A stretch of 22,895 bases of DNA. Source: JAUHWL01 sp964416385. Its GTDB lineage: Bacteria > Bacteroidota > Bacteroidia > Flavobacteriales > Schleiferiaceae. The DNA lies in the NCBI GenBank assembly GCA_964416385.1, contig CAYQDW010000038.1, positions 1 to 22,895 on the forward strand, in the 5' to 3' direction. Under the pieces are notes generated by a model. The model did not search any database and was not told where the DNA came from. It was given only the letters and a program-made list of their open reading frames with translations. Each line of letters starts with the position of its first letter. Position 1 is the first letter of the stretch. The position numbers were made by a program, and so were the translations under genes. This document shows, in pieces, positions 16,499 to 22,823 of the stretch.

Positions 16499-17104
16499 AT
16501 GGAAATCAAAGAGGCTGAGTTTGTAAAGAGTTCACAGAACAATGATCAATGCCCGGAGGATGGTAAGCCTGAATATGCTTTTATAGGAAGAAGTAATGTT
16601 GGTAAGAGCTCATTAATAAATATGTTAATGAACCGGAAAAAGCTCGCCAAAACCTCGGGCACGCCTGGTAAAACACAGCTGATTAATCATTTTGTTGTTG
16701 ATGGCAAATGGTATGTGGTAGACTTGCCGGGTTATGGGTATGCCAAGGTGAGCAAGGGAGACCGCAAAGGTTTTCAGAAACTCATCACTGATTATTTGGC
16801 ATACAGAAAAACACTAGTTACCGTTTTCTTACTCATTGATGCACGGCATGAGCCCCAGAAAATAGACCTAGAGTTTATGCGCTGGTTAGGCGAAACACAG
16901 GTGCCTTTTTGTTTGGTATTTACCAAAATAGACAAGTGCTCAAGCACAGAATTGAGCAAGAATATGGCCCGCTATAAAAAGCGATTGTTAGCAGATTGGC
17001 AAAGCTTACCACCGATATTCACCAGTTCTGCCACCAGTAAAATTGGTCGGATGGAACTTCTTGGTTATATCAATGGACTTAACCAGGCTATTAGCCTTTC
17101 TTAG
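16499..17104 (+). CDS. engB: Ribosome-biogenesis GTPase EngB (YihA/YsxC)
   Basis: TRAFAC-class GTPase needed for assembly of the large ribosomal subunit. In the 201 residues, G1 is GRSNVGKSS at 30-38, followed by the switch-I stretch SGTPGKTQLINHF, G3 is DLPGYGYAK at 75-83, G4 is TKIDK and G5 is SSATSK near the end; this is the EngB pattern. The frame is open from a GTG at 16469, but that codon lies inside the promoter spacer and would add ten unrelated residues. The ATG at 16499 gives the usual MEIKEAEFVKSS start. The gene is divergent from mraZ and its last 14 bases overlap the 3' end of gldC. Confidence 0.97.
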   Translation: MEIKEAEFVKSSQNNDQCPEDGKPEYAFIGRSNVGKSSLINMLMNRKKLAKTSGTPGKTQLINHFVVDGKWYVVDLPGYGYAKVSKGDRKGFQKLITDYLAYRKTLVTVFLLIDARHEPQKIDLEFMRWLGETQVPFCLVFTKIDKCSSTELSKNMARYKKRLLADWQSLPPIFTSSATSKIGRMELLGYINGLNQAISLS

Positions 17105-17435
17105 AAATCAAATCCATTTTTTCGGCAAAGTGAGCTGCAAAATCGCGTAGGTCTGCGGCCATGGCATGTTCATTGGTTGCGCGCTCAAAACTATCTGCCA
17201 TAGCAACAAAAGATTGATGAAAGAAGCGCTTCATATCATCCATGAGCATGTCTTTGGTCCAAAGGTCTATGCGTAAGGTGTCATTACTAGCCTCATCCCA
17301 AACAGATAGCATCATGGCTTTAGCCTTCTCGTTCGTAATTCCGCCATCAGTTGCATCCCAGTGTAAAGTTTCTGGCACGCGGTTTTCATCCAAACCAACG
17401 GTTATTTTTATTTCGCTTTTGTGTTCTATGGCCAT
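17091..17435 (-). CDS. gldC: Gliding motility protein GldC
   Basis: A 114-residue soluble protein recognised as GldC by SEIKITVGLDENRVPETLHWDA (residues 7-28), the KAKAMMLSVWD and RIDLWTKDM stretches, MKRFFHQSF and the C-terminal FAAHFAEKMDL. No signal peptide or membrane segment is visible. GldC is encoded with GldB in gliding Bacteroidota and is reported to aid gliding, with a milder loss phenotype than GldB; its biochemistry is unknown. The ATG overlaps the gldB stop as TGATG, so the two are translationally coupled. The 3' end overlaps engB by 14 bases in a convergent layout. Confidence 0.9.
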   Translation of the reverse strand: MAIEHKSEIKITVGLDENRVPETLHWDATDGGITNEKAKAMMLSVWDEASNDTLRIDLWTKDMLMDDMKRFFHQSFVAMADSFERATNEHAMAADLRDFAAHFAEKMDLISKKG

Positions 17436-18436
17436 CAGGGCTTGTATTTAGAGTTTCTGAATATGGCACGACTGTCTGTGTCGGCCATGAGTTGCTGCAA
17501 AGATACATTGGGGTTTGCCTGCATATAGCTTTTAACAATTTGCCAGCCCAGCCAGCGCCCAATCATGCCGGGCGTTTCATTATCAAAGGGCATCCCGAAT
17601 TTGGTATAGGGGGCAGGTTCAATAAACCTGCGTTTGGGTTCTATATCGGTGTTAAAAAGCAAACGGTTGTCTATGAGGTAAGACCACATTTCTACCTCAT
17701 TTTTTTGGCAGAAGAGCATTTTTTCTTGGCTATAACTTGCAATTGTAGAGTCTGCCAAGTTTGGTTGCATGGCTTGTTTGAAGTAATAAATCTTTCCCCA
17801 CCAAATCATATCATTGAGTAGGGCATTGTCTTCTTGGTTTTTTGGTACCAGCTGGTAGGCAATATTCTGCATCACCTCAGGAATAATAAAGGCGGGTTGC
17901 CGAAAATAATTGGTGTAGTTAGGTTGGTATTGATAGGCAGGGTGCATGGCGCCCAAATAGAGGTCTGTTGCTATAAAAATGAGCCTGTCTGCTATGATTA
18001 CAGGATTGTCTATGTCTAGTCTTGAGATATAAGTATAAATCTCATAAGCAGGCAGTTCTGGATAGTAGTAATACAGGTGACTGAAGGCGTTGTAAAGGTT
18101 TTCGTCAAAGGTTTCAAAGTCTGGAATAACACGTTTTAAATCACTGTAGAGTTGTTTTTGCATACGCTCTGTACGCATATCGTACCAAAACTTACTGTCG
18201 TTTGTTGAGGTAAAGAAAGGCTCATAATTATTTTTTAGTTGCGCAAGGGCATTTAAAAAATTAGCGGTATCTGCGGTAAAAAAAGCATCGTCAAAATGCT
18301 TGATCTGTATGTTGTTTTCAACATTTTGTGTATCTACCTGTAAGGCGTTATCGTTGGCAGAATGAGACAAAGCCCACCAAATGAGCGTAATTATGAGGAG
18401 TACCCCAAAAACCGCGAGGTAATTTAATCTGTTCAT
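17435..18436 (-). CDS. gldB: GldB-family protein, with membrane anchor instead of lipobox
   Basis: A 333-residue envelope protein with an N-terminal hydrophobic segment (about 5-24, LNYLAVFGVLLIITLIWWAL) and a large, tyrosine- and aromatic-rich domain outside the membrane. Recognisable GldB stretches are RLIFIATDLYLGAMHPAYQY, IIPEVMQNIAYQLV, MIWWGKIYYFKQAM and GMPFDNETPGMIGRWLGWQIV. In Flavobacterium, GldB is a lipoprotein essential for gliding and linked to the type IX secretion machinery. Here no cysteine follows the hydrophobic segment (ALSHSAND), so it should be an integral anchor. The frame is open to a TTG at 18466; the ATG at 18436 fits the hydrophobic start and the promoter. It is coupled to gldC and divergent from nadE. 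Confidence 0.87.
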   Translation of the reverse strand: MNRLNYLAVFGVLLIITLIWWALSHSANDNALQVDTQNVENNIQIKHFDDAFFTADTANFLNALAQLKNNYEPFFTSTNDSKFWYDMRTERMQKQLYSDLKRVIPDFETFDENLYNAFSHLYYYYPELPAYEIYTYISRLDIDNPVIIADRLIFIATDLYLGAMHPAYQYQPNYTNYFRQPAFIIPEVMQNIAYQLVPKNQEDNALLNDMIWWGKIYYFKQAMQPNLADSTIASYSQEKMLFCQKNEVEMWSYLIDNRLLFNTDIEPKRRFIEPAPYTKFGMPFDNETPGMIGRWLGWQIVKSYMQANPNVSLQQLMADTDSRAIFRNSKYKP

Positions 18437-18463
18437 TAGCTTTAAAGCAATTAAATTCACGGG

Positions 18464-18471
18464 CAAATTTA
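18464..18471 (-). promoter_or_regulatory. Candidate -7 element for gldBC
   Basis: TAAATTTG on the minus strand is an exact TAnnTTTG match. It would start transcription near 18457, about 20 bases before the gldB ATG at 18436. A -33 TTTG is not found at the usual spacing. The upstream promoter half would lie inside the first codons of nadE, so the divergent promoters must overlap. Confidence 0.4.
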
Positions 18472-18476
18472 GAACT

Positions 18477-19271
18477 ATGCAAACGCAAGCGGTAATAAAC
18501 CTTATTGTTAATTGGTTAAAAGAATATGCAACCCAAGCCGGTGCCAGTGGTTTCGTTGTTGGCGTGTCTGGCGGAATAGACTCTGCGGTAACCTCAGCAT
18601 TAGCGGCCAGAACGGGTATGCCAGTGCTTTGTGCAGAAATGCCAATTCATCAACCACACGCACAGGTTAGTCGCGCATGGGAGCATATTGATGGCCTGCA
18701 GCGTATGTATGCCAATGTACAGGCCGTTTCTGTTAATCTCACGCCTTTATATGACCAGTTTTTGGTTACCCTCCCCAAGCAAGTAAATAGCGAAGCGGGT
18801 GAGCGCGCGCTTGTGAATACCCGCGCGCGTTTACGTATGGTTACTTTGTATTATTACGCTCAACTCCACAACAGGTTGGTTGTGGGTACTGGAAATAAAG
18901 TTGAAGATTTTGGTGTGGGTTTTTATACCAAATATGGCGATGGTGGCGTAGATCTTAGTCCGATTGCTGATTTGGTAAAAACTGAGGTCTACACCTTGGG
19001 CCAAGCACTACAAGTGCCGAAGTCAATATTAGAGGCAAAACCTACCGATGGACTTTGGGGAGATGACCGTAGTGACGAGGATCAAATCGGAGCGTCATAT
19101 CCAGAGTTAGAATGGGCAATGGCGCATGTTGATGATGATCTTGATGATGATGCTTTGTCACCGCGTCAAAAAGAGGTGATGGCAATTTACAAGCGCCTAA
19201 ACCGTATCAATAAACACAAGATGGAACCCATTCCCGTTTGTGTGATTCCACCAGAGCTTAAAGGGCATTAA
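18477..19271 (+). CDS. nadE: NAD synthetase NadE (ammonia-dependent type)
   Basis: NadE amidates deamido-NAD to NAD with ATP, the last step of NAD synthesis. The 264 residues show the PP-loop SGGIDS at 31-36 within FVVGVSGGIDSAVTSALAA, then VNTRARLRM, GTGNKVEDFGVGFYTKYGDG, LSPIADLVKTEVY and PTDGLWGDDRSDEDQIG, all typical of NAD synthetases. There is no N-terminal glutaminase domain, so ammonia should be the direct nitrogen donor. The gene starts 40 bases from the divergent gldB ATG, and its last 14 bases overlap the histidine kinase gene in a convergent layout. No terminator separates the two. Confidence 0.95.
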   Translation: MQTQAVINLIVNWLKEYATQAGASGFVVGVSGGIDSAVTSALAARTGMPVLCAEMPIHQPHAQVSRAWEHIDGLQRMYANVQAVSVNLTPLYDQFLVTLPKQVNSEAGERALVNTRARLRMVTLYYYAQLHNRLVVGTGNKVEDFGVGFYTKYGDGGVDLSPIADLVKTEVYTLGQALQVPKSILEAKPTDGLWGDDRSDEDQIGASYPELEWAMAHVDDDLDDDALSPRQKEVMAIYKRLNRINKHKMEPIPVCVIPPELKGH

Positions 19272-19944
19272 CAGGGATTTGCACAGTAACTAGCGTGCCA
19301 ACATCGGGTGTGCTATCAATCTTTAACGCACCTTTCAATAAGGCAACAAGTTGTTGTATTAATAGTATGCCTAGGCCAGTGCCTTGCTCTTGTTGTGTGC
19401 CAGTGGTGCTATTGTGATTGCCCGCTAACAAGCGCTCAACGTCTTCCTGATGCATGCCTTTACCATGATCTTTAACGGCCAGCGATAAAAACCCCGCTGT
19501 ACAGTTTGCGCTAATAGAGATGCTGCTATTTTCTGGGCTGAATTTTAGTGCATTAGAAAGCATGTTTTGCAAGATTAGGCGGAGAATAAAAGCGTCTGAA
19601 TGTACCTTACACGCTGATGGTGCTTGGGTAGAAATAGTAATCTTCTTAAAGTGGCAGGCAGCTTTTTGCAACTGAACCTCGCCATTGATTAGCGCTGGGA
19701 TGTCTATTTCTTCTTGTTGTACTTGTATGCCATGCGCATGGATTTTTTGCCAGGCAAGCATATTTGTTAGGAGTGTTGTTAATTCTTTAGCGGTATCATG
19801 TAAAACGAGCGTAGTCTCTAATAATTCATCTCTCGTTAGTGAATCAAAATGCGCCACCGTATGCCCGGTTATATGTTGTATATAGGCAAGAGGTCCTTTA
19901 ATATCATGACTGATAATGCTTACTAAGTCTAATTTATTTTTCAT
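19258..19944 (-). CDS. Sensorless cytoplasmic histidine kinase
   Basis: In the 228 residues the H-box ISHDIKGPLAYI places the phosphorylated histidine at about residue 13. The protein therefore starts directly with the dimerisation helices and has no input domain or membrane segment. The ATPase domain shows the N-box QNMLSNALKFSPE (126-138), G1 VKDHGKGM (157-164) and G2 GTGLGILLI (188-196). All catalytic motifs are intact, so it is not a remnant by that test. An in-frame TTG at 19956 adds only four residues; the ATG at 19944 is preferred. It lies divergent from the response regulator gene across 172 bases in which I see no exact TAnnTTTG element. A partner protein must supply the signal, if there is one. 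Confidence 0.85.
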   Translation of the reverse strand: MKNKLDLVSIISHDIKGPLAYIQHITGHTVAHFDSLTRDELLETTLVLHDTAKELTTLLTNMLAWQKIHAHGIQVQQEEIDIPALINGEVQLQKAACHFKKITISTQAPSACKVHSDAFILRLILQNMLSNALKFSPENSSISISANCTAGFLSLAVKDHGKGMHQEDVERLLAGNHNSTTGTQQEQGTGLGILLIQQLVALLKGALKIDSTPDVGTLVTVQIPVNAL

Positions 19945-20116
19945 ATTTGTGCGCAAATTCAGGTATAATAATATTAATTCTCGGGTGCTTAAATGCTGGT
20001 TTTTTGTTTAGATTTTTTTTATTCATCTATTTATTTGAACTTTTTCTAACAAATTAACCGTAAATCTGAGAACTTGTCAGGAAATAGTTATTTTAGCACC
20101 TTTAACTACAAAAATT

Positions 20117-20725
20117 ATGATAAGATTAATAGTAGCTGACGACCATACGGTAATCAGAAAAGGACTGCAAATGTTTGTTAAAGGCAGCAAAGAAATGGAA
20201 ATTGTTGCTGAGGCAGCAGACGGTTTGCAACTTATGGATGTGTTGAAGAAGCATACTGCAGATGTTTTGCTTTTAGACATCGATATGCCAAAACTTAACG
20301 GTTTGGCCGTTTTGCGCGATCTTGATGGCGTTTATCCAAAAATGAAAATTATTGTTTTGAGCATGCATCCTGAAGAAATTTACGGTGTTAATGCCAGAAG
20401 AATGGGCGCTAAGGGCTATTTAAGCAAAACTGCAGAACCAATTGAAATTCTTGAAGCCATTAAATCTGTAGCTGATGGCAACACTGTATTTAATGAGGAG
20501 ATTTACAAATTCAATAGACACGGCTTTATTCCTCAAGTTAAATTGAGCAAGCGTGAATCTCAAGTGCTCAAGATGTTGGTTGGTGGTTACAGCAATAAAA
20601 ACATTGCTGAGGAGCTAAGCATTAGCGACAAAACCGTGAGTACGTACAAACTACGTCTGATGCGTAAGCTAAAGGCTAAGAGCGTTGTAGATTTGGTGAA
20701 ATACACAGATATGCAAGCCCAATAA
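20117..20725 (+). CDS. NarL/LuxR-type response regulator
   Basis: The 202 residues contain a receiver domain (1-120) with acidic pair D8-D9, phosphoacceptor D54 (VLLLDIDMP), S82 and K104 (GYLSKTAEP). A LuxR-type helix-turn-helix follows (about 143-197), with LSKRESQVLKMLVGGYSNKNIAEELSIS partly shown by KRESQVLKML, NIAEELSISDKTVSTY and KLKAKSVVDLVKY. It should bind DNA as a phosphorylation-dependent dimer; targets are unknown. It faces away from the histidine kinase gene, a plausible cognate pair, although NarL-type regulators more often pair with HisKA_3 kinases. A strong terminator follows 4 bases after the stop. Confidence 0.92.
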   Translation: MIRLIVADDHTVIRKGLQMFVKGSKEMEIVAEAADGLQLMDVLKKHTADVLLLDIDMPKLNGLAVLRDLDGVYPKMKIIVLSMHPEEIYGVNARRMGAKGYLSKTAEPIEILEAIKSVADGNTVFNEEIYKFNRHGFIPQVKLSKRESQVLKMLVGGYSNKNIAEELSISDKTVSTYKLRLMRKLKAKSVVDLVKYTDMQAQ

Positions 20726-20728
20726 AAT

Positions 20729-20752
20729 AAAGCCCCGAAAAGGGGCTTTTTT
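20729..20752 (+). terminator. Intrinsic terminator after the response regulator
   Basis: AAAGCCCC, loop GAAAA-like, GGGGCTTT: a stem with six strong pairs (20731-20736 with 20742-20747) extended by A-T pairs and running into six T. It ends the response regulator transcript before the tRNA promoter. Confidence 0.9.
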
Positions 20753-20764
20753 AATTTTATACCC

Positions 20765-20794
20765 TTGCTTAACTAGATATATGGCTTATATTTG
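20765..20794 (+). promoter_or_regulatory. Promoter of the initiator tRNA gene
   Basis: TTG at 20765-20767 and TATATTTG at 20787-20794 are separated by 19 bases. The -7 element matches TAnnTTTG exactly. Transcription would begin near 20801, about four bases before the mature tRNA 5' end. Confidence 0.7.
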
Positions 20795-20804
20795 CCGCAT
20801 AAAT

Positions 20805-20877
20805 CGCGGGGTGGAGCAGTTGGTAGCTCGTTGGGCTCATAACCCAAAGGCCGCAGGTTCGAGTCCTGCCCCCGCTA
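20805..20877 (+). tRNA. Initiator tRNA-fMet (anticodon CAT)
   Basis: A cloverleaf folds from CGCGGGG (acceptor), a D arm with AGCAGTTGGTAGCTC, the anticodon stem-loop TTGGG-CTCATAA-CCCAA and the T arm GCAGG-TTCGAGT-CCTGC, back to CCCCGCT and discriminator A. Two hallmarks mark it as the initiator, not the elongator: the three G-C pairs next to the anticodon loop and the unpaired 1-72 position (C1 against T72). CCA is not encoded; CTA follows the discriminator. It has its own promoter and is followed by an integrase remnant. Confidence 0.93.
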
Positions 20878-20961
20878 CTAATTTTTTGTAACTCACTTAA
20901 AATTAAACGGTTACGTCCTTATCGTTCATTTGTCGGGTCATTAACGGATCAAGGCAAATAA

Positions 20962-21222
20962 AAAAAGCACAATCCCATCACTTTTATATTTTACTATCTG
21001 TCTGCCGAAATTCGCGAGGCTAAATCCGGCTGGTACATTGTTTACTTTGTAAAACACCCTAGTACTAAAAAAATCACCAGAAAGAGTATTAGGTGGAATA
21101 GGATAGCAAACATTACAGAGCGCAGAAGAACCGCGAAACAGTTGTGCCAACGCATTAATATGAAATTGGCGTCTGGATAAATCCGGTTTATTGAGCAAGA
21201 AGCGCCTAAAAGTTTTACATAA
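20962..21222 (+). pseudogene. Decayed N-terminal piece of a tyrosine integrase
   Basis: One + strand frame reads EIREAKSGWYIVYFVKHP, then KKITRKSIRWNRI, ERRRTAKQLCQRINMKLASG, a stop (21178-21180), and IRFIEQEAPKSFT before a second stop (21220-21222). This matches what I know of the N-terminal arm and core-binding start of Bacteroidota tyrosine recombinases, where a GWYI(E/V)Y(Y/F)V segment, NRIK...ERR, KLASGWNPFIEQEAPKSFT follow in this order. The WN is replaced by a stop here. There is no plausible start codon and the catalytic domain (R...HxxR...Y) is absent. It begins about 85 bases after the tRNA, the expected place for an element inserted at a tRNA gene. Confidence 0.7.
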
Positions 21223-21579
21223 GTAAAAAATTCCTTTTTCACCTTACTTAAGCCATCATCAGGCGTTGATGAATTTTCGGTTATAGCTCAAGCACCTGAC
21301 AATATTAAAAGTGTTGTAACCATAAATACACAAACTATTAGTATTGTAAGAAATAAAAAAGGAGTTTTAACTTTTAAAAATTTGTTGCTTGGGAGGAGAA
21401 ATTTTTTGTTTTTCGATACTTTTTTGAAACACTGAAAACAGCATATAAAAGCCAATAGCGCAAGAAAATGGCCGAAACGCCTCTTAAATCTTATTTAAAA
21501 TAGAAGAATTAAACAACAAATGATTTAACGCTATTTAGTCAAATCGTATCTTTATCCCTATAAACATAACCAATCTATC
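21223..21579 (+). other. AT-rich stretch with an unassigned open frame
   Basis: The frame of the integrase remnant stays open after its second stop, from 21223 to a TGA at 21433-21435 (70 codons). It lacks a start codon and does not look like the next part of an integrase. Short readable parts are KPSSGVDEFSVIAQAPDN and KSVVTINTQTISIVRNKK. It may be filler from another gene joined at a deletion point. From 21436 to 21523 I see no gene, repeat or hairpin. The rest is the promoter region of the lipoprotein gene. Confidence 0.35.
21524..21554 (+). promoter_or_regulatory. Weak candidate promoter of the lipoprotein gene
   Basis: TTTA at 21524-21527 and TATCTTTA at 21547-21554 are 19 bases apart. 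Each differs from the TTTG and TAnnTTTG consensus at one base. The start would be near 21561, about 20 bases before the ATG at 21580. The two mismatches keep confidence low. Confidence 0.35.
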
Positions 21580-21996
21580 ATGAAGTTTTTCAAATTATTT
21601 CTGTTCGTATTTTTATTTTCTTGTACTAAGGAAGAACCTGTAATACCCACGTTACCGGTTTACACAGAGTTTAATGTTACAGAATTTGATTTTACTGTTA
21701 TTGGCTCTGGCTATGACCTAACAACAGCCCCAGATGTTTACCTAAAAGTTTTTGAGGCAGGTGTATTAATTGGCACTAGCCCACATATACAAGATACCTA
21801 TGGTGCTAAATTTACCTTCGTAAATAACTGGATCATGCAATACGGCATTACATATAGAGTAGAGTTTTGGGATAAAGATGATACTAGCCCAGATGATTTT
21901 ATGGCTGCATTAACATTTTCGCCCATAAAAAACCAAAATACTATTGGTGCTGGTTCTAATCAAGTAGCTGCTACCGTAACAGGTTTCTGGCAGTAA
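21580..21996 (+). CDS. Small surface-type lipoprotein, possibly C2-like fold
   Basis: The 138 residues start with a hydrophobic signal and lipobox LFSC (C15). The next residues TKEEP contain K-E-E, which fits the K-(D/E)2 lipoprotein export signal of Bacteroidota, so surface exposure is likely. The rest is beta-rich: FDFTVIGSGYDLTTAPDVYL, KFTFVNNWIMQYGITYRVEF, and WDKDDTSPDDFMAALTF. The pattern of a ligand-accepting strand, xAPDVYxKVF, and EFWDxDxxSPDDF recalls C2-like calcium-binding modules seen in Bacteroidota lipoproteins, but this is inference. The regulator gene follows after 5 bases, so the two form a transcription unit. I do not recognise a named family. Confidence 0.7.
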   Translation: MKFFKLFLFVFLFSCTKEEPVIPTLPVYTEFNVTEFDFTVIGSGYDLTTAPDVYLKVFEAGVLIGTSPHIQDTYGAKFTFVNNWIMQYGITYRVEFWDKDDTSPDDFMAALTFSPIKNQNTIGAGSNQVAATVTGFWQ

Positions 21997-22001
21997 ATAA
22001 T

Positions 22002-22670
22002 ATGACCAATTCTAATTTTAATAAAGGAGAAATTCGTAATAGTACATTTGCTGATCGTTTGCGTATGCTTGTCGATTTACACTTTGATAGGCAGGTAATA
22101 AAACTTACCCGTAAGGCACGGTTGCCTTATACTACTGTCAATGAATTTGTTCTAGGAAAAAAGACAAGCCCCAAAATTGATCTAATTGTAAATATTTGTA
22201 AAGCCGTTCCAGAAATCAATATTTCATGGCTTGCATTTGGTATTGGCGAAATGTATGCTAATAGGCAAGGAGGAAATATTTCTTTTGGTCAAAAAGTACC
22301 TTTCAGGAATAAATCAATAGACACCCTAAACTTTAAGCTTTTAACTAAAGAGCGTTTGCCGCTTTATACTTTACCGGAAGTTGCTAAAGCAGATGTTTTA
22401 GAGCGTGTTATGGTTAACGATATGGCACCTACTATTCGTTCGGGAGACCTTGTAGGGCTTGTAGTGAAAGATGAAAACGAACCTTTTGTTTTTGGAAATA
22501 TTTATGTATTGCAAACTTCTGCCAGCAATTATATTAAGCGCATTTATCCAGCACAAAATAAAAATTTCATCTTGCTTCGAAGCGATAATTCAGAATATAC
22601 GGATTTTGAGCTGCCTATCAATTTAATTTTAGGTTCTGCACAGATTACAGTAGTTATAGGAAGACGTTAA
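22002..22670 (+). CDS. S24/LexA-like HTH regulator lacking the catalytic serine
   Basis: The 222 residues have an N-terminal DNA-binding region (about 16-80, FADRLRMLVD, LPYTTVNEFVLGKK, INISWLAFGIGEMY), typical of CI-like repressors. The C-terminal LexA/S24 domain has VMVNDMAPTIRSGDLVGLV (about 136-154), GNIYVL and NYIKRIYPAQNKNFILLRSD. In active S24 proteins the nucleophile is in GDSMxPT. Here the aligned residues are N139-D140-M141-A142-P143, so the serine is Asp140. The general-base lysine position (K179 in YIKRI) is kept. Self-cleavage is therefore unlikely and it should be a stable repressor. It is 5 bases after the lipoprotein gene and near an integrase remnant, which fits mobile-element origin. 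Confidence 0.82.
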   Translation: MTNSNFNKGEIRNSTFADRLRMLVDLHFDRQVIKLTRKARLPYTTVNEFVLGKKTSPKIDLIVNICKAVPEINISWLAFGIGEMYANRQGGNISFGQKVPFRNKSIDTLNFKLLTKERLPLYTLPEVAKADVLERVMVNDMAPTIRSGDLVGLVVKDENEPFVFGNIYVLQTSASNYIKRIYPAQNKNFILLRSDNSEYTDFELPINLILGSAQITVVIGRR

Positions 22671-22823
22671 GCTTTTGTTTTATAGTCTCTTAAATATTAG
22701 GGAGTTAGATAAAATCGTTAATTAAATAACAAGGACTTGTTTTAAAATAGCTAAGGAAGTAGGGACTGAATCGCACCTTAAAGAATCATGTCTTTCAGTG
22801 AAATAAAATAACATACCTTTTAC

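Noticed and set aside
20941..21242. Two minus-strand open frames of 85 and 66 codons over the integrase remnant
   Set aside because: Their translations have no recognisable domain, and the opposite strand shows clear integrase-like similarity, so they are shadows.
20878..21579. CRISPR array, insertion sequence ends or direct repeat of the tRNA 3' end
   Set aside because: I read through the segment and found no regular repeats, no terminal inverted repeats and no second copy of the tRNA end.
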